This document shows, in pieces, positions 23,117 through 31,726 of a DNA stretch of 32,814 bases. Each line of letters opens with the position of its first letter. The stretch's first letter is position 1. Below the pieces are notes generated by a model that saw only the letters and a list, made by a program, of their open reading frames with translations, was not told the origin of the DNA and made no database searches. The position numbers were made by a program, and so were the translations under genes. The stretch comes from Deltaproteobacteria bacterium (GTDB taxonomy: Bacteria > Desulfobacterota > Desulfuromonadia > Geobacterales > Pseudopelobacteraceae): NCBI GenBank assembly GCA_021782545.1, contig JAJXUW010000011.1, positions 1-32,814 of the forward strand. Reading direction: 5' to 3'.

Positions 23117-25123
23117 ATGGAACTGGACTCCTTCGGTAAACGGCACAGTCTCAGCATCTTTGCCAAGATATTTGGCCTGGGGCTGGTCTGTGTGCTCACC
23201 TTCACCCTGTTCATCACCTGCTACCTGCTGCCCAGACAACGCGATGCGCTGCTCGCCGAACGCAAGCAGGAAAGTCGTCTGCTGGTACTCTTTGCGCAAT
23301 CGGTACTCGAATACCATGAGGGCCAGGTAAGGCGCGGTACCACAACCGAGGTTGAGGCCCAGAAAGAGGCCAAAGCGGAGCTGGCACAGTTCAGATCGAA
23401 AAAGGGACATTACGTATGGCTGCATGATCTGCACCTGAAGATGGTCATGCACCCCACACAACCGGAGCTTGACGGGAAAGACCTGTCGACCTACTGCGAC
23501 CCTTCGGGCAAGCCCCTGTTTGTGGAGATGAACCGGATGGTGGCAGCGCAGGGCAGCGGCTTTGTCCGCTATCAGTGGCCGCGCCCCGGCACCACAAAGG
23601 CAGTCCCCAAACTCTCCTACGTCCAGCTCTTCAGGCCCTGGGGGTGGGTGATCGGAACCGGCATCTATGTGGATGATCTCTACGCCGACAGTGCCGCTGC
23701 GCAGCATACCGTACTGATCATCAGCGGGCTATTGGCCGCTCTGCTCATTGCACTGGGCTTTTTCGCCGCCCGCACCATCAACCGGCCTCTGCAGTTCACC
23801 TTGCAGATGCTTGACTCCATCGTCCGGAACGACCCCGCTCATGCAGCACTGCCGGCATCCTGCCATGACGAGACCAGACGCCTGCTTGCCATGATGCAGA
23901 CCATGATCGAGAACCTGAAGCAGGCCAGGCTGGATGCGGAGTCCGCCAATCGCGCCAAGAGCAACTTCCTCGCTACCATGAGCCACGAACTGCGCACGCC
24001 GATGAACGGCGTTATCGGCATGACCGGACTGCTGCTGAACACCGATCTCACCCCCGAACAGCGCGAGCTGACCGAACTTGCCCGTACCAGCGGCAACAAC
24101 CTGCTCACGCTGATCAACAACATCCTGGATTTCTCAAAGATCGAGGCAGCCAAGTTGGAGCTGGACCATCAACCGTTCTCGTTAGGCGCCACCATTGCCG
24201 ATGCAACGCAGCTGGTCAATGTGTTGGCCCGGGAAAAAGGACTGGCGCTTACCTATACTATCGAACCGACCGTGCCGCTGGGCCTGAAAGGTGATGCCAA
24301 CCGGCTGCGCCAGATACTCTACAATCTGCTAGGTAATGCCATAAAATTCACCGATCGCGGTTCCATAACACTGCGGGTACGCATGGTTGATGAGGACAGC
24401 GCGAGCACGACACTGCATTTTTCCGTAGCGGACACCGGTATCGGCATTTCGGCAGAAAAGCAGAAACTACTCTTTCAGCCCTTCACCCAGGTAAACGGCG
24501 CATCGCCCAGCAGGCTATGCGAAGGGACCGGCCTGGGACTGGCCATATCCCGACAGCTGGCCATTCTGATGGGCGGCGAAATCGGTGTAGAGAGCGTGGA
24601 GGGGGCCGGATCGACTTTCTGGTTTACGGCCAGGTTTGAAAAGGACGCAACTCACGACGGCGATGCGAAAGACACGCCGTCGACCGTTAGGCCGCCTAAG
24701 CGGCGAGACGATATCAGGTGCCATATCCTGCTTGCCGAAGACAACCTGATCAACCGGCGGCTGGCCGAGCATCTGATCACCAGTTACGGCTGCGCCGTCG
24801 ATACGGTGGAAAACGGTCGTGAGGTGATCGAGGCACTCAGGCAGCACGAATACAGCCTCGTTTTGATGGACCTGCAGATGCCAGAGCTGGGAGGGATTGA
24901 GGCAACGACGATCATCCGTTCACCCGAGGCACCGGTACGAAACCATTACATACCGATCATCGCCCTGACCGCAAATGTCAGTGCCGGTGCGCGGGATGCC
25001 TGCCTGGCGGTGGGCATGAACGACTATCTGCCAAAACCGGTAGAATTTGAGCAGTTGAAGGGGATGCTTGACCGATGGTTATGTCATAAAATGTCGCTTA
25101 TGAATCTTGAAGAAGGTCCGTAA
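23117..25123 (+). CDS. Cache-domain hybrid sensor histidine kinase with C-terminal receiver
   Basis: 668 residues. An N-terminal transmembrane helix (about 11-37) is followed by a periplasmic single-Cache domain (about 40-195; [25 protein letters not shown] and [15 protein letters not shown]), which usually binds small organic ligands. A second helix (198-220) leads to a HAMP-like stretch, then a HisKA domain with H290 in [11 protein letters not shown]. The ATPase has [16 protein letters not shown] and GTGLGLAI. The C-terminal receiver has D585 (LVLMDLQMP) and the KP lysine in DYLPKPV. There is no Hpt domain, so onward transfer needs a separate partner. A 200-base gap separates it from the GGDEF regulator. 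The start and its SD are weakly supported. Confidence 0.9.
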   Translation: MELDSFGKRHSLSIFAKIFGLGLVCVLTFTLFITCYLLPRQRDALLAERKQESRLLVLFAQSVLEYHEGQVRRGTTTEVEAQKEAKAELAQFRSKKGHYVWLHDLHLKMVMHPTQPELDGKDLSTYCDPSGKPLFVEMNRMVAAQGSGFVRYQWPRPGTTKAVPKLSYVQLFRPWGWVIGTGIYVDDLYADSAAAQHTVLIISGLLAALLIALGFFAARTINRPLQFTLQMLDSIVRNDPAHAALPASCHDETRRLLAMMQTMIENLKQARLDAESANRAKSNFLATMSHELRTPMNGVIGMTGLLLNTDLTPEQRELTELARTSGNNLLTLINNILDFSKIEAAKLELDHQPFSLGATIADATQLVNVLAREKGLALTYTIEPTVPLGLKGDANRLRQILYNLLGNAIKFTDRGSITLRVRMVDEDSASTTLHFSVADTGIGISAEKQKLLFQPFTQVNGASPSRLCEGTGLGLAISRQLAILMGGEIGVESVEGAGSTFWFTARFEKDATHDGDAKDTPSTVRPPKRRDDIRCHILLAEDNLINRRLAEHLITSYGCAVDTVENGREVIEALRQHEYSLVLMDLQMPELGGIEATTIIRSPEAPVRNHYIPIIALTANVSAGARDACLAVGMNDYLPKPVEFEQLKGMLDRWLCHKMSLMNLEEGP

Positions 25124-25160
25124 TCGTACGCCCTGGCGAACGCTCGCGCTATTCCATATC

Positions 25161-26399
25161 CTACCCTACGCGGCACCCAGCGACGATTACCTGCCGCAAG
25201 CTGGCCCGTTCCAGCAGCAACTCAGCACTACAACCCCCCTCACATGCGACTATCTGCAGATCGGCCCGCCTGCCCTCCGCAAGCGTGCCTGTCTCCTCAT
25301 CCAGCCCGAGGCCATAAGCGCCGCCAACGGTTGCCAGCTGCAGTAGCTCCTCTGGTGTCAGCGTCCCATGGTAGGCATCCAGGGCAAAACGGAGCTCATC
25401 CCACAGTGACAGCGAATCGTTGCTGGCCAGGGAATCGGTGCCGATGCAGAGCGGAATGCCCAGCTTTTTGAACAGAGGCACCGGTGCCTGCCCCACCGCC
25501 AGCCGTTCGTTGCTGCGGGGGCAGAGGCAGATGGTGACGCCGCGTGCCCTGAGCAGCGCCGCATCAGCCGGGGTCAGTTGCACGCAATGCACCGCCAGCG
25601 TCGTCGGGCCCAGCAGGCCGCCACCATCAAAGAAGCGGGCCGGCGTCGTCCGACGGGGGGGAGGCAGCAGCCCCTGCCAACCCACCAGCGGGTAGAACTC
25701 CTCGGCCAGAGCGCCCGTCGAATCAGAAAGCAGCCGGTCCTCATCCGGTGATTCTGCCAGATGCAGGGCCAGCGGGAGCTGATGGCGCGAAGCGACAGCG
25801 GCGATGCCGGGCAGGAGTTCTGCCGCCAGCGTGTACGGCGCATGGGGCGAGAGGCCGGGGCGCTGCAGGCCGGTCAGGCGCTCGGCAGCCGCAACTGCCT
25901 GCTGCAGGCGCGGTGCAAAGAGTGGCGCATCCTGTCCGATCAGCTCCAGGTAGAGACGCCCGGCAAGGGGGCTGTCATCATACCCGGTCAGCAGATCCGG
26001 CGTGGTAACGATATCGCCGACACAGGTGGTACCGGCCCGCAGTGAGGTAGCGATCCCGGCCTTAAGCGACTCCAGCACCTCGGCGGAAGAGACCCCGCGC
26101 CGCACCTTAACCATCTGCACGATCCAGTCCACGAACCGGCGGGGATGATAATCCAGCCCGCCCCGCAACCGCCAGGCCGGAAAATGGGTCAGCTCCAGGT
26201 GGGTGTGGGCATTGACGAAGCCGGGCAGGATAACGCACCCGGGGTAATCAGCCGTGGGGGGGCCAAAACGCAGCACCTGCTCGGTGGCCGGACCAACCGC
26301 CAGGATGCGGCCGTTCTGGACGGCCACGCCGCCACCGGCGATCGGCGGACGGCCGGGGGTATAGAGCCACGAGGCGGTATAGAGGGAGATGTCAGACAT
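25161..26399 (-). CDS. Amidohydrolase, chlorohydrolase/SAH-deaminase type (possible aminofutalosine deaminase)
   Basis: 412 residues of the amidohydrolase superfamily, TrzA/AtzA/MtaD branch. The metal ligands are visible: H65 and H67 in NAHTHLE, a histidine in LALHLAES, a histidine in AVHCVQL and the catalytic aspartate in GTDSLASNDSLSLWDEL. The substrate motif LSPHAPYTL is also present. Relatives in anaerobic deltaproteobacteria and epsilonproteobacteria act on S-adenosylhomocysteine or 6-amino-6-deoxyfutalosine in menaquinone synthesis; that assignment is inference. It follows panP by 50 bases on the same strand and may belong to the pan transcript. It is convergent with the hybrid kinase with a 37-base gap and no clear terminator. 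Confidence 0.85.
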   Translation of the reverse strand: MSDISLYTASWLYTPGRPPIAGGGVAVQNGRILAVGPATEQVLRFGPPTADYPGCVILPGFVNAHTHLELTHFPAWRLRGGLDYHPRRFVDWIVQMVKVRRGVSSAEVLESLKAGIATSLRAGTTCVGDIVTTPDLLTGYDDSPLAGRLYLELIGQDAPLFAPRLQQAVAAAERLTGLQRPGLSPHAPYTLAAELLPGIAAVASRHQLPLALHLAESPDEDRLLSDSTGALAEEFYPLVGWQGLLPPPRRTTPARFFDGGGLLGPTTLAVHCVQLTPADAALLRARGVTICLCPRSNERLAVGQAPVPLFKKLGIPLCIGTDSLASNDSLSLWDELRFALDAYHGTLTPEELLQLATVGGAYGLGLDEETGTLAEGRRADLQIVACEGGCSAELLLERASLRQVIVAGCRVG

Positions 26400-26449
26400 G
26401 GTTCAACCATACCACACATTGCGCAGGTTGGCGAACGCAACCGGTGTCG

Positions 26450-28063
26450 TCAGCCGACCTGGTGCAGCAGGGCCTGGATATCGGATTGCCGCACTATCTC
26501 GCATTCTTCGCGCAGCACCGTGGCCAGGATCTCGTCGGTGGTGAGCGGATTGGCCAGCACGCTGCGCAGCACGGTGATCTCTCCGCCGTAGCGGGATGCG
26601 TGCAACCGGGTACGCGAGACAAAGGTCCTGCCGGCCTCACGCTGGTGTTTCTGCACAAGCAGGCAGACCTGATCCAGCAGGGCGTTGATCCGGGCCTGTT
26701 CCTCCGGCTGCGCGGTTATGAGGCGTTTCTGAACAGCTGCCGGGCAGTAGCGGTAGGTGAGGATGTTCAGCTCCGGTTCGCTGGTCAGCTCGAAATCGGG
26801 GTGCTGCCGGATCAGCTGGGCAAAGGTCTTCGCCCGCTCAATACCCAGGTCGATCAGCAGTTCGTAGCCTTTACGGCCGATGATCGACAGGCCGGCATGG
26901 ACCAGCAGCGCCTTGCCGGGACGCGACCCCTCCAGGGTATGGCTGCCCAGATCCTTGGAACCGTGACGCAGGATATAGGCGGCGTGGTGTTCAATGGCCG
27001 ACACGGCGGTGGGATCCTTGAAGACCACCATGCCGGCCCCCATCGGTACATACAGCTGTTTGTGGGCGTCGATGGTGACCGAGTCGGCCCGTTCGATCCC
27101 AGCCAACAGATGACGGTACTGATCGGAAAAGAGGGTCGGCCCGCCCCAGGCGGCATCCACATGGAAGTGGCAGCCCAGTTCCTGGGCAACATCGGCCATG
27201 GCCTCCAGCGGGTCGACGTTACCGGTCTCGGTGGTACCGGCGATCCCCACCAGGGCCAGCGGCCTGATGTTTGCGTCCTGTAACCGGCGGCAGGCCTCCC
27301 GCAGCGCGTGCAGATCCATCCGGTTGTGGTCGTCAGTCGGCACCCGTACCAGCTGATCACGGCCGATCCCCAGCAGGTCGGCAGCCTTACCCAAGGAGTA
27401 ATGACCCCGCTCGGAGACCACTACCGCGATGCCCTCATACCCGGTATGCCGCAGGGCACGGGCCAGCCCCTCCTGGGCGATGCCCCGGAAGTCCCCGTCC
27501 GGGGCAAACAGACGGTTGCGCGCCACCCACAGTGCGGTGATGTTGGCAATGGTGCCGCCGGAGCAGAAGGCCCCCAGGGCGGCCTGACTGTTGTGTATCC
27601 AGGGGGGGTAAAAATCGTCCGGGCAACGGAAGATCAGATGGTGCAGCATGGCCAGCACCTGCCGTTCCATCGGGGTGAAGGCCTTGGAGGTCTCCACCTT
27701 GACCAGGTTCTGGTTCAGCGCGGTTAAAAGACGTACCAGAGGCAGCATGAAATAGGGAAAGGCCGAGGTCATGTGCCCGACAAAACCGGGTGCTGCGGTA
27801 TGGACCGACTGGGCCACCAGGTGTTCCTGCACGAACTCGGTATACTCGGAGACGTAGGTCGGCTCCTCGGGGATGACGACCGAGGCGAAATCGGCCTCTA
27901 TCTCTTCCAGCGGGCGTTCTGTGGCCACGATGTGGGTCTGCAGGAAGCCGGCCACATCATCGGTGATCGCCTGGTCGATGGAGCCCAGGGTCGACTCGGG
28001 GGCCTCCGGCACGGTGAATATCCGGTAGAGGGTCTCGAGGTCGGCGCGGGCCTTGTTGGGCAT
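26450..28063 (-). CDS. panP: PLP-dependent aspartate 1-decarboxylase (PanP-type, glutamate decarboxylase fold)
   Basis: 537 residues, a group II PLP decarboxylase. The PLP lysine is K335 in DAHKQLYVP; other conserved parts are FCSGGTIANITAL, HVDAAWGGP and GSHTLEGSRPGKALL. This subfamily (the TIGR03799 model, called putative pyridoxal-dependent aspartate 1-decarboxylase) is found in pantothenate operons and makes beta-alanine, replacing the pyruvoyl enzyme PanD. The context fits: the gene overlaps panC by three bases, and panB-panC precede it. In Vibrio, a PanP of this kind has been reported to do this job. No PanD is in the window. An alternative reading as a plain glutamate decarboxylase is less likely in this operon. 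Confidence 0.88.
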   Translation of the reverse strand: MPNKARADLETLYRIFTVPEAPESTLGSIDQAITDDVAGFLQTHIVATERPLEEIEADFASVVIPEEPTYVSEYTEFVQEHLVAQSVHTAAPGFVGHMTSAFPYFMLPLVRLLTALNQNLVKVETSKAFTPMERQVLAMLHHLIFRCPDDFYPPWIHNSQAALGAFCSGGTIANITALWVARNRLFAPDGDFRGIAQEGLARALRHTGYEGIAVVVSERGHYSLGKAADLLGIGRDQLVRVPTDDHNRMDLHALREACRRLQDANIRPLALVGIAGTTETGNVDPLEAMADVAQELGCHFHVDAAWGGPTLFSDQYRHLLAGIERADSVTIDAHKQLYVPMGAGMVVFKDPTAVSAIEHHAAYILRHGSKDLGSHTLEGSRPGKALLVHAGLSIIGRKGYELLIDLGIERAKTFAQLIRQHPDFELTSEPELNILTYRYCPAAVQKRLITAQPEEQARINALLDQVCLLVQKHQREAGRTFVSRTRLHASRYGGEITVLRSVLANPLTTDEILATVLREECEIVRQSDIQALLHQVG

Positions 28064-28914
28064 CAGAGCGCCTCCCCCAGGACGGTGTTGTCGATCAGCC
28101 GGGTAGCGCCGATCTTGACGGCCAAGGCCAGCAAGGTCTCGTTGGTCGCCCGGTCAACCGGCTGCAGGGTCACGCCGTCACGCAGTTCGAGATACTCGAT
28201 GGTTGCCGCCGCTACCGCCTCGATCTGGCTGCGGGCTGCAGCCAGCAGCCAATCAACGCGCTGTTCCCCCTGAGCAAACAACTCGCGCACTTGCTTAATC
28301 GCACGGTACAGACAGAGGGCCTGCCGGCGCTGCTCCGCCGTCAGATAGCTGTTGCGCGACGAGCGGGCCAGGCCGTCCGGCTCCCGCACGATCGGCATCC
28401 CCACGATCTCCACCGGCAGGTTCAGATCGTGGACCATCTGGCGAATGATGGCCAGTTGCTGGTAATCCTTCCTGCCGAACAGGGCCACATCCGGCTGGAC
28501 AATGCCGAACAGCTTGGCCACCACCACCGCCACACCGTTGAAATGGCCGGGGCGGCTGGCCCCGCACAGCGGCTTGGTGAGCGGGCCCAAGGCAACGGTG
28601 GTCTGGAAGCCGGGCGGGTACATGCCGGTTGCGGTGGGAGCAAACACGAAATCGGCCCCGCAGCCTTCAGCCAGGGCGCAATCCCCGTCCAGATTGCGGG
28701 GGTAGCGCTCCAGATCCTCATGGGGCCCGAACTGGGCCGGGTTGACGAAGATGGAGAGCGCCAGAATGTCGCCCCGTTTGCGGCCTTCCCGCAGAAGCGA
28801 GGCATGCCCCTCGTGGAGAAACCCCATGGTGGGGACAAAGGCGATCCGCCTGCCTTCACGCTTCAGCTGCAGCATGGTCTGCTGCATGGCGGCTACATCA
28901 TGGATCAGCTTCAT
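28063..28914 (-). CDS. panC: Pantothenate synthetase (pantoate-beta-alanine ligase)
   Basis: 283 residues. PanC joins pantoate and beta-alanine with ATP to give pantothenate. The nucleotidyltransferase HxGH signature reads HEGH (34-37) within [13 protein letters not shown]. Then come [20 protein letters not shown] and [18 protein letters not shown], and the second ATP motif near [10 protein letters not shown]. Length is standard. It overlaps panB by four bases (ATGA) and panP by three (TGATG), so all three are tightly coupled. This gives a complete route from ketoisovalerate and aspartate to pantothenate if ketopantoate reductase is provided elsewhere. Confidence 0.97.
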   Translation of the reverse strand: MKLIHDVAAMQQTMLQLKREGRRIAFVPTMGFLHEGHASLLREGRKRGDILALSIFVNPAQFGPHEDLERYPRNLDGDCALAEGCGADFVFAPTATGMYPPGFQTTVALGPLTKPLCGASRPGHFNGVAVVVAKLFGIVQPDVALFGRKDYQQLAIIRQMVHDLNLPVEIVGMPIVREPDGLARSSRNSYLTAEQRRQALCLYRAIKQVRELFAQGEQRVDWLLAAARSQIEAVAAATIEYLELRDGVTLQPVDRATNETLLALAVKIGATRLIDNTVLGEAL

Positions 28915-29711
28915 GCGAACGAATGCTCCTCGGTGGGGAATATCCCCTCCTTAACTTCTGACACATACTGTCGCGCGGCGTCGGTGATAACCGGCGCCAG
29001 GTCGGCATAGCGCTTGACGAACTTGGGGGAGTACTTCTCACACAACCCCAGAATATCGTGGATCACTAGCACCTGGCCGTCACAGCCCGGGCCGGCGCCG
29101 ATGCCGATAGTTGGGATATCCAGGCTTTCCGTAATCCTGGCCGCGAGCGAGGCCGGCACCCCTTCCAGCACCACGGCGAAGGCCCCGGCATCCTGCACGG
29201 CCCGGGCATCCTCCATGATCCGCTCGGCCTGGTCGTTACGCCCCTGCACCTTGTACCCCCCCATCCGGTGCACCGACTGGGGGGTCAACCCAATATGGGC
29301 CATTACCGGGATGTCCATGGCCGTCACCGCACGGATGACCGGGGCCATGGCGACGCCCCCTTCGATCTTGACCGCCTCGGCGCCCCCCTCCTGCAGCATC
29401 CGGCCACAGTTCTTCAACGCCTCCACCTCGCCGCACTGGCAGGCCATGAACGGCATATCGGCGATCACCAGGGCCTTCGGCCTGGCCCGCACCACCGCCC
29501 GCGTGTGGTATAGCATCTCGTCCATGGTGACCGGCAGGGTGGTTTCATAGCCGCTGAACACCACCCCGGCCGAATCCCCCACCAGGATGGCGTCCACCCC
29601 GCCGCTGTCCACCAGCCGGGCCGTCGGGTAGTCATAGGCGGTCAGCACCGCTATCCGGCGGCCGTCCCGCTTCATCTGCATCATCTCGGGGATGGTGATC
29701 TTCTTGCGCAT
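28911..29711 (-). CDS. panB: 3-methyl-2-oxobutanoate hydroxymethyltransferase (ketopantoate synthase)
   Basis: 266 residues, full length. PanB transfers a one-carbon unit from methylene-tetrahydrofolate to ketoisovalerate, the first committed step to pantothenate. Conserved blocks are [34 protein letters not shown], a metal-binding DSAG aspartate, [32 protein letters not shown] and [19 protein letters not shown]. No good SD is visible at the ATG, which lies 18 bases after the terminator of the upstream leader. First gene of panB-panC-panP. Its expression is probably set by the structured leader at 29730-29901. Confidence 0.97.
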   Translation of the reverse strand: MRKKITIPEMMQMKRDGRRIAVLTAYDYPTARLVDSGGVDAILVGDSAGVVFSGYETTLPVTMDEMLYHTRAVVRARPKALVIADMPFMACQCGEVEALKNCGRMLQEGGAEAVKIEGGVAMAPVIRAVTAMDIPVMAHIGLTPQSVHRMGGYKVQGRNDQAERIMEDARAVQDAGAFAVVLEGVPASLAARITESLDIPTIGIGAGPGCDGQVLVIHDILGLCEKYSPKFVKRYADLAPVITDAARQYVSEVKEGIFPTEEHSFA

Positions 29712-29729
29712 GGTCTTTTATCCTGCCAT

Positions 29730-29758
29730 AAAAAAGGCGCACCGGAAGACGGTACGCC
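29730..29758 (-). terminator. Terminator hairpin inside the panB leader (attenuator)
   Basis: On the minus strand: stem GGCGTACC (29758-29751) pairs with GGTGCGCC (29743-29736) with one G-U pair; it can extend to nine pairs with a five-base loop and is followed by six to seven T (29735-29730). It is 18 bases upstream of panB, so it would stop the pan transcript unless overridden. Confidence 0.85.
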
Positions 29759-29761
29759 GTA

Positions 29762-29901
29762 ACCACAAACACCGATGAGAGCCGGTGTGGTCTGTAGTTT
29801 CCGTCCGTCCCGGTTCGTCGTGTACCACAAATCCAGGCGGTATGTTCTCGTGTTTCCTGTCGATGGATCAGCCCCCGCTACGGGTGACGGTCCAGCAGGA
29901 C
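29762..29901 (-). ncRNA. Structured panB leader, candidate pan RNA motif with two tandem hairpins
   Basis: Two 44-base hairpins lie in tandem: hairpin 1 at 29899-29856 (outer stem CCTG/CAGG, inner stem TGGA/TCCA) and hairpin 2 at 29829-29786 (TGTGGT/ACCACA). Both hold CCG-NNN-CGG at the same inner positions 17-25. Weinberg and colleagues described the pan motif upstream of panB operons in some Firmicutes, Chloroflexi and deltaproteobacteria, often as paired hairpins; the match here rests on context and architecture, not on a model search. The octamer TTTGTGGT appears twice (29831-29824 and 29769-29762), so the ACCACA arm of hairpin 2 could pair with either copy, a possible switch just before the terminator. 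The ligand is not known from the sequence. Confidence 0.65.
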
Positions 29902-29907
29902 GGGGCG

Positions 29908-29916
29908 ATAGTAGCA
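29908..29916 (-). promoter_or_regulatory. Extended -10 promoter element for the panB leader
   Basis: Minus-strand TGCTACTAT (TG one base before TACTAT). No consensus -35 is seen. Predicted transcript start near 29901, just before hairpin 1. Confidence 0.45.
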
Positions 29917-29966
29917 TATTCAAACTTTTGCCTGCCACTGTTTTTTGCCGCCCTTCCCACGGTATG

Positions 29967-30314
29967 TCAGTCGTTTCTGGTGTCGTGGCTGTAGCGGATC
30001 ACGGTGGCCTTCTCCAGGGTGATCATGCCGCCCCCCATCATGGTGTCGATCTGCGGCATGAGGGCGTTAATCTTCTCCTGGCTGTCCACTACCTCGATAA
30101 TGACCGGCATATCGGCCGAGAGGTCCAACAATTTCTGGGTGTGATAAACCCGGTTCGCCCCAAACCCGCAGATGCCGCGCAGCGCCGTCACGCCGGCAAA
30201 ACCCTCCTTGCGCAACAACTCCACCAGCGCCTCGTAGAGCGGCTGGTGGCCAAAGCGATCGCTCTCGCCGATAAAGATCCGCATCAGGGTCTGTTCACCG
30301 ATCAGCTTGGTCAT
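29967..30314 (-). CDS. DUF190 PII-like signalling protein
   Basis: 115 residues from the ATG at 30314, six bases after GAGAGGTG; a GTG at 30323 would overlap that SD. The DUF190 fold is related to PII trimeric regulators: QTLMRIFIGESDRF, PLYEALVELLRKEGFAGVTAL (helix), GICGFGANRVYHT (nucleotide-loop region), MPVIIEVVDSQEKINALMP and the C-terminal strand GGMITLEKATVIRY. Function is not firmly established; DUF190 genes are often beside crcB, as here (15 bases downstream of crcB), and may link fluoride export to nucleotide or energy state. It is the last gene of the ion run and ends about 50 bases before the pan promoter. Confidence 0.88.
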   Translation of the reverse strand: MTKLIGEQTLMRIFIGESDRFGHQPLYEALVELLRKEGFAGVTALRGICGFGANRVYHTQKLLDLSADMPVIIEVVDSQEKINALMPQIDTMMGGGMITLEKATVIRYSHDTRND

Positions 30315-30329
30315 GGTTGTCACCTCTCG

Positions 30330-30707
30330 TTATGCCAGTGTGCGTACGGTCAGAATCCCCAACCAGGTGCAGAGCAGACAGACCGCCACACTGGCCAGGA
30401 CATTGGCGAATGCCGCCATCAGCTGCCCATCCTCCAGCAGCTTGAAGGTTTCGTAGCTAAAAGTGGAAAAGGTGGTAAGCCCCCCCATGAAGCCGACGGT
30501 CAGGCCGATCCGCAAGGTATCGGAAAGCATGGTGCTGCGCAGCCCCAGCTCCATGATCAGACCGATCAGGTAGGCGCCGATGATGTTAACGGCAAAGGTG
30601 CCATAGGGGAAGGCCCGTCCCAACAGGCTGTAGATCCAACCGGACAGGTAGTAGCGGGCAAGCCCCCCGCCGGCGCAGAAAACGGCGATGGTTGCGGCGA
30701 TTCTCAT
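30330..30707 (-). CDS. crcB: Fluoride channel CrcB/Fluc
   Basis: 125 residues, typical for Fluc, a dual-topology dimeric fluoride exporter in the inner membrane. Four transmembrane helices are visible. Conserved features are GGGLARYY (13-20), TFAVNIIGAY with N41 and the central GFMGGLTTFSTFSYE (72-86), whose glycine, threonines and phenylalanines line the pore and bind the central sodium. The ATG at 30707 overlaps the CDF stop (ATGA), so translation is coupled; SD GGAGGAG lies somewhat far upstream. No fluoride riboswitch is visible because the gene is inside an operon. Confidence 0.95.
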   Translation of the reverse strand: MRIAATIAVFCAGGGLARYYLSGWIYSLLGRAFPYGTFAVNIIGAYLIGLIMELGLRSTMLSDTLRIGLTVGFMGGLTTFSTFSYETFKLLEDGQLMAAFANVLASVAVCLLCTWLGILTVRTLA

Positions 30708-31714
30708 CTGGTCTGTTCTCCTCCTGAACACACCTGAGGTCCTACGTGATACTCACTAGGCGTAGTCAGGGTAGTTCGCACATTCCTCTCCTTGCCAACC
30801 TTCGGACAGTCTATGCTGCAGATGGCACAATCACCGATGCAGGGCTCAATATGCACCAGTATATGGCTGTAAGGGAGTAGTTGTTCAATGTCAGCTATAA
30901 TCTCGTGGCTCAAGGCATGGGCCGTCTCGACGGTCATCCGCTTCGGCACCACCAGATGCATGTCGATATGGCGTACATGCCCGGCCTTACGGGTGCGCAG
31001 CTTGTGATACTCCAGAAAGCGGCCGCTGTATCCCGCCATGGCCTGATGGATCACCGCCTCTTCGTCATCCGGCAGCTTGACGTCCAGGATGTGAAAAAAC
31101 GCGCTCTGAGTCAGGTCCCAGGCCGCCTTGATGATCAGGAACGCCACGGCAATGGCGATGATCGGGTCCAACAGCGTAATGCCGGTCAGCTTGATCAGCA
31201 GTAACCCGCCCAGCACCCCGGCAGAGGTGTAGACATCGGTCCGCAGATGCAGGGCATCGGCCTCAAGGGCAACCGAATCTGTCTGTATGGCGGTCGTGAG
31301 CAGATGCCGGGATACCAGATAGTTTGCGCAGGCAGAAACCCCCATAATGATGGCGCCAAGCCCCAGGTTTTCAACCGCTACATGGCCGGTTCGCAGTTTC
31401 TGCAACGCCTCCCAGATAATAAAGAGGGCGGCGCCGAATATCAGGACCGCCTCGACCGTAGCGGCAACGTTTTCGATCTTGCCATGTCCAAAATGGTGGT
31501 CATCATCAGCAGGCCTGCCCGATTCCCGGACCGAATACCAAGCGATGCCTGCCGCGACAAGATCGATCCCTGAGTGCACCGCCTCGGAAATCACGCTGAC
31601 CGAGTGCATGGCCATCCCGACCGCCAGCTTAAGGACAATCAACATGGCGTTGGAAGCAATCGACAGGGTGGCAGCCCGTGTTTTGCGTGCTTGTATCTCT
31701 GGAGCCTGCAGCAT
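30704..31714 (-). CDS. Cation diffusion facilitator with cysteine-rich C-terminal tail
   Basis: 336 residues from the ATG at 31714. CDF proteins export divalent metals such as zinc, iron or manganese in exchange for protons. Six transmembrane helices are present; metal-site motifs are HSGID in helix 2 and HLRTD in helix 5, both HxxxD-like, with a histidine-rich loop DDDHHFGHGK between helices 2 and 3. A cytoplasmic C-terminal domain (ILDVKLPDDEEAVIHQ and MHLVVPKRMTVETAHALSHEI) is followed by an unusual tail, PCIGDCAICSIDCPK, with C292, C296, C299 and C303, a probable extra metal site. The HxxxD pattern suggests a zinc-type exporter. It lies 12 bases after the MgtE-N/CBS gene. Confidence 0.9.
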   Translation of the reverse strand: MLQAPEIQARKTRAATLSIASNAMLIVLKLAVGMAMHSVSVISEAVHSGIDLVAAGIAWYSVRESGRPADDDHHFGHGKIENVAATVEAVLIFGAALFIIWEALQKLRTGHVAVENLGLGAIIMGVSACANYLVSRHLLTTAIQTDSVALEADALHLRTDVYTSAGVLGGLLLIKLTGITLLDPIIAIAVAFLIIKAAWDLTQSAFFHILDVKLPDDEEAVIHQAMAGYSGRFLEYHKLRTRKAGHVRHIDMHLVVPKRMTVETAHALSHEIIADIEQLLPYSHILVHIEPCIGDCAICSIDCPKVGKERNVRTTLTTPSEYHVGPQVCSGGEQTR

Positions 31715-31726
31715 CACGCCACCCCG

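Noticed and set aside
29681-29938. Open frame of 85 codons on the minus strand through the panB leader
   Set aside because: It crosses the hairpins and the terminator, has no SD at a useful place and no resemblance to a leader peptide or a known protein; the RNA structure explains the conservation-like features better.
29775-30737. Open frame of 320 codons on the plus strand across DUF190 and crcB
   Set aside because: Antisense to three recognised genes or elements, no homology, no ribosome site.
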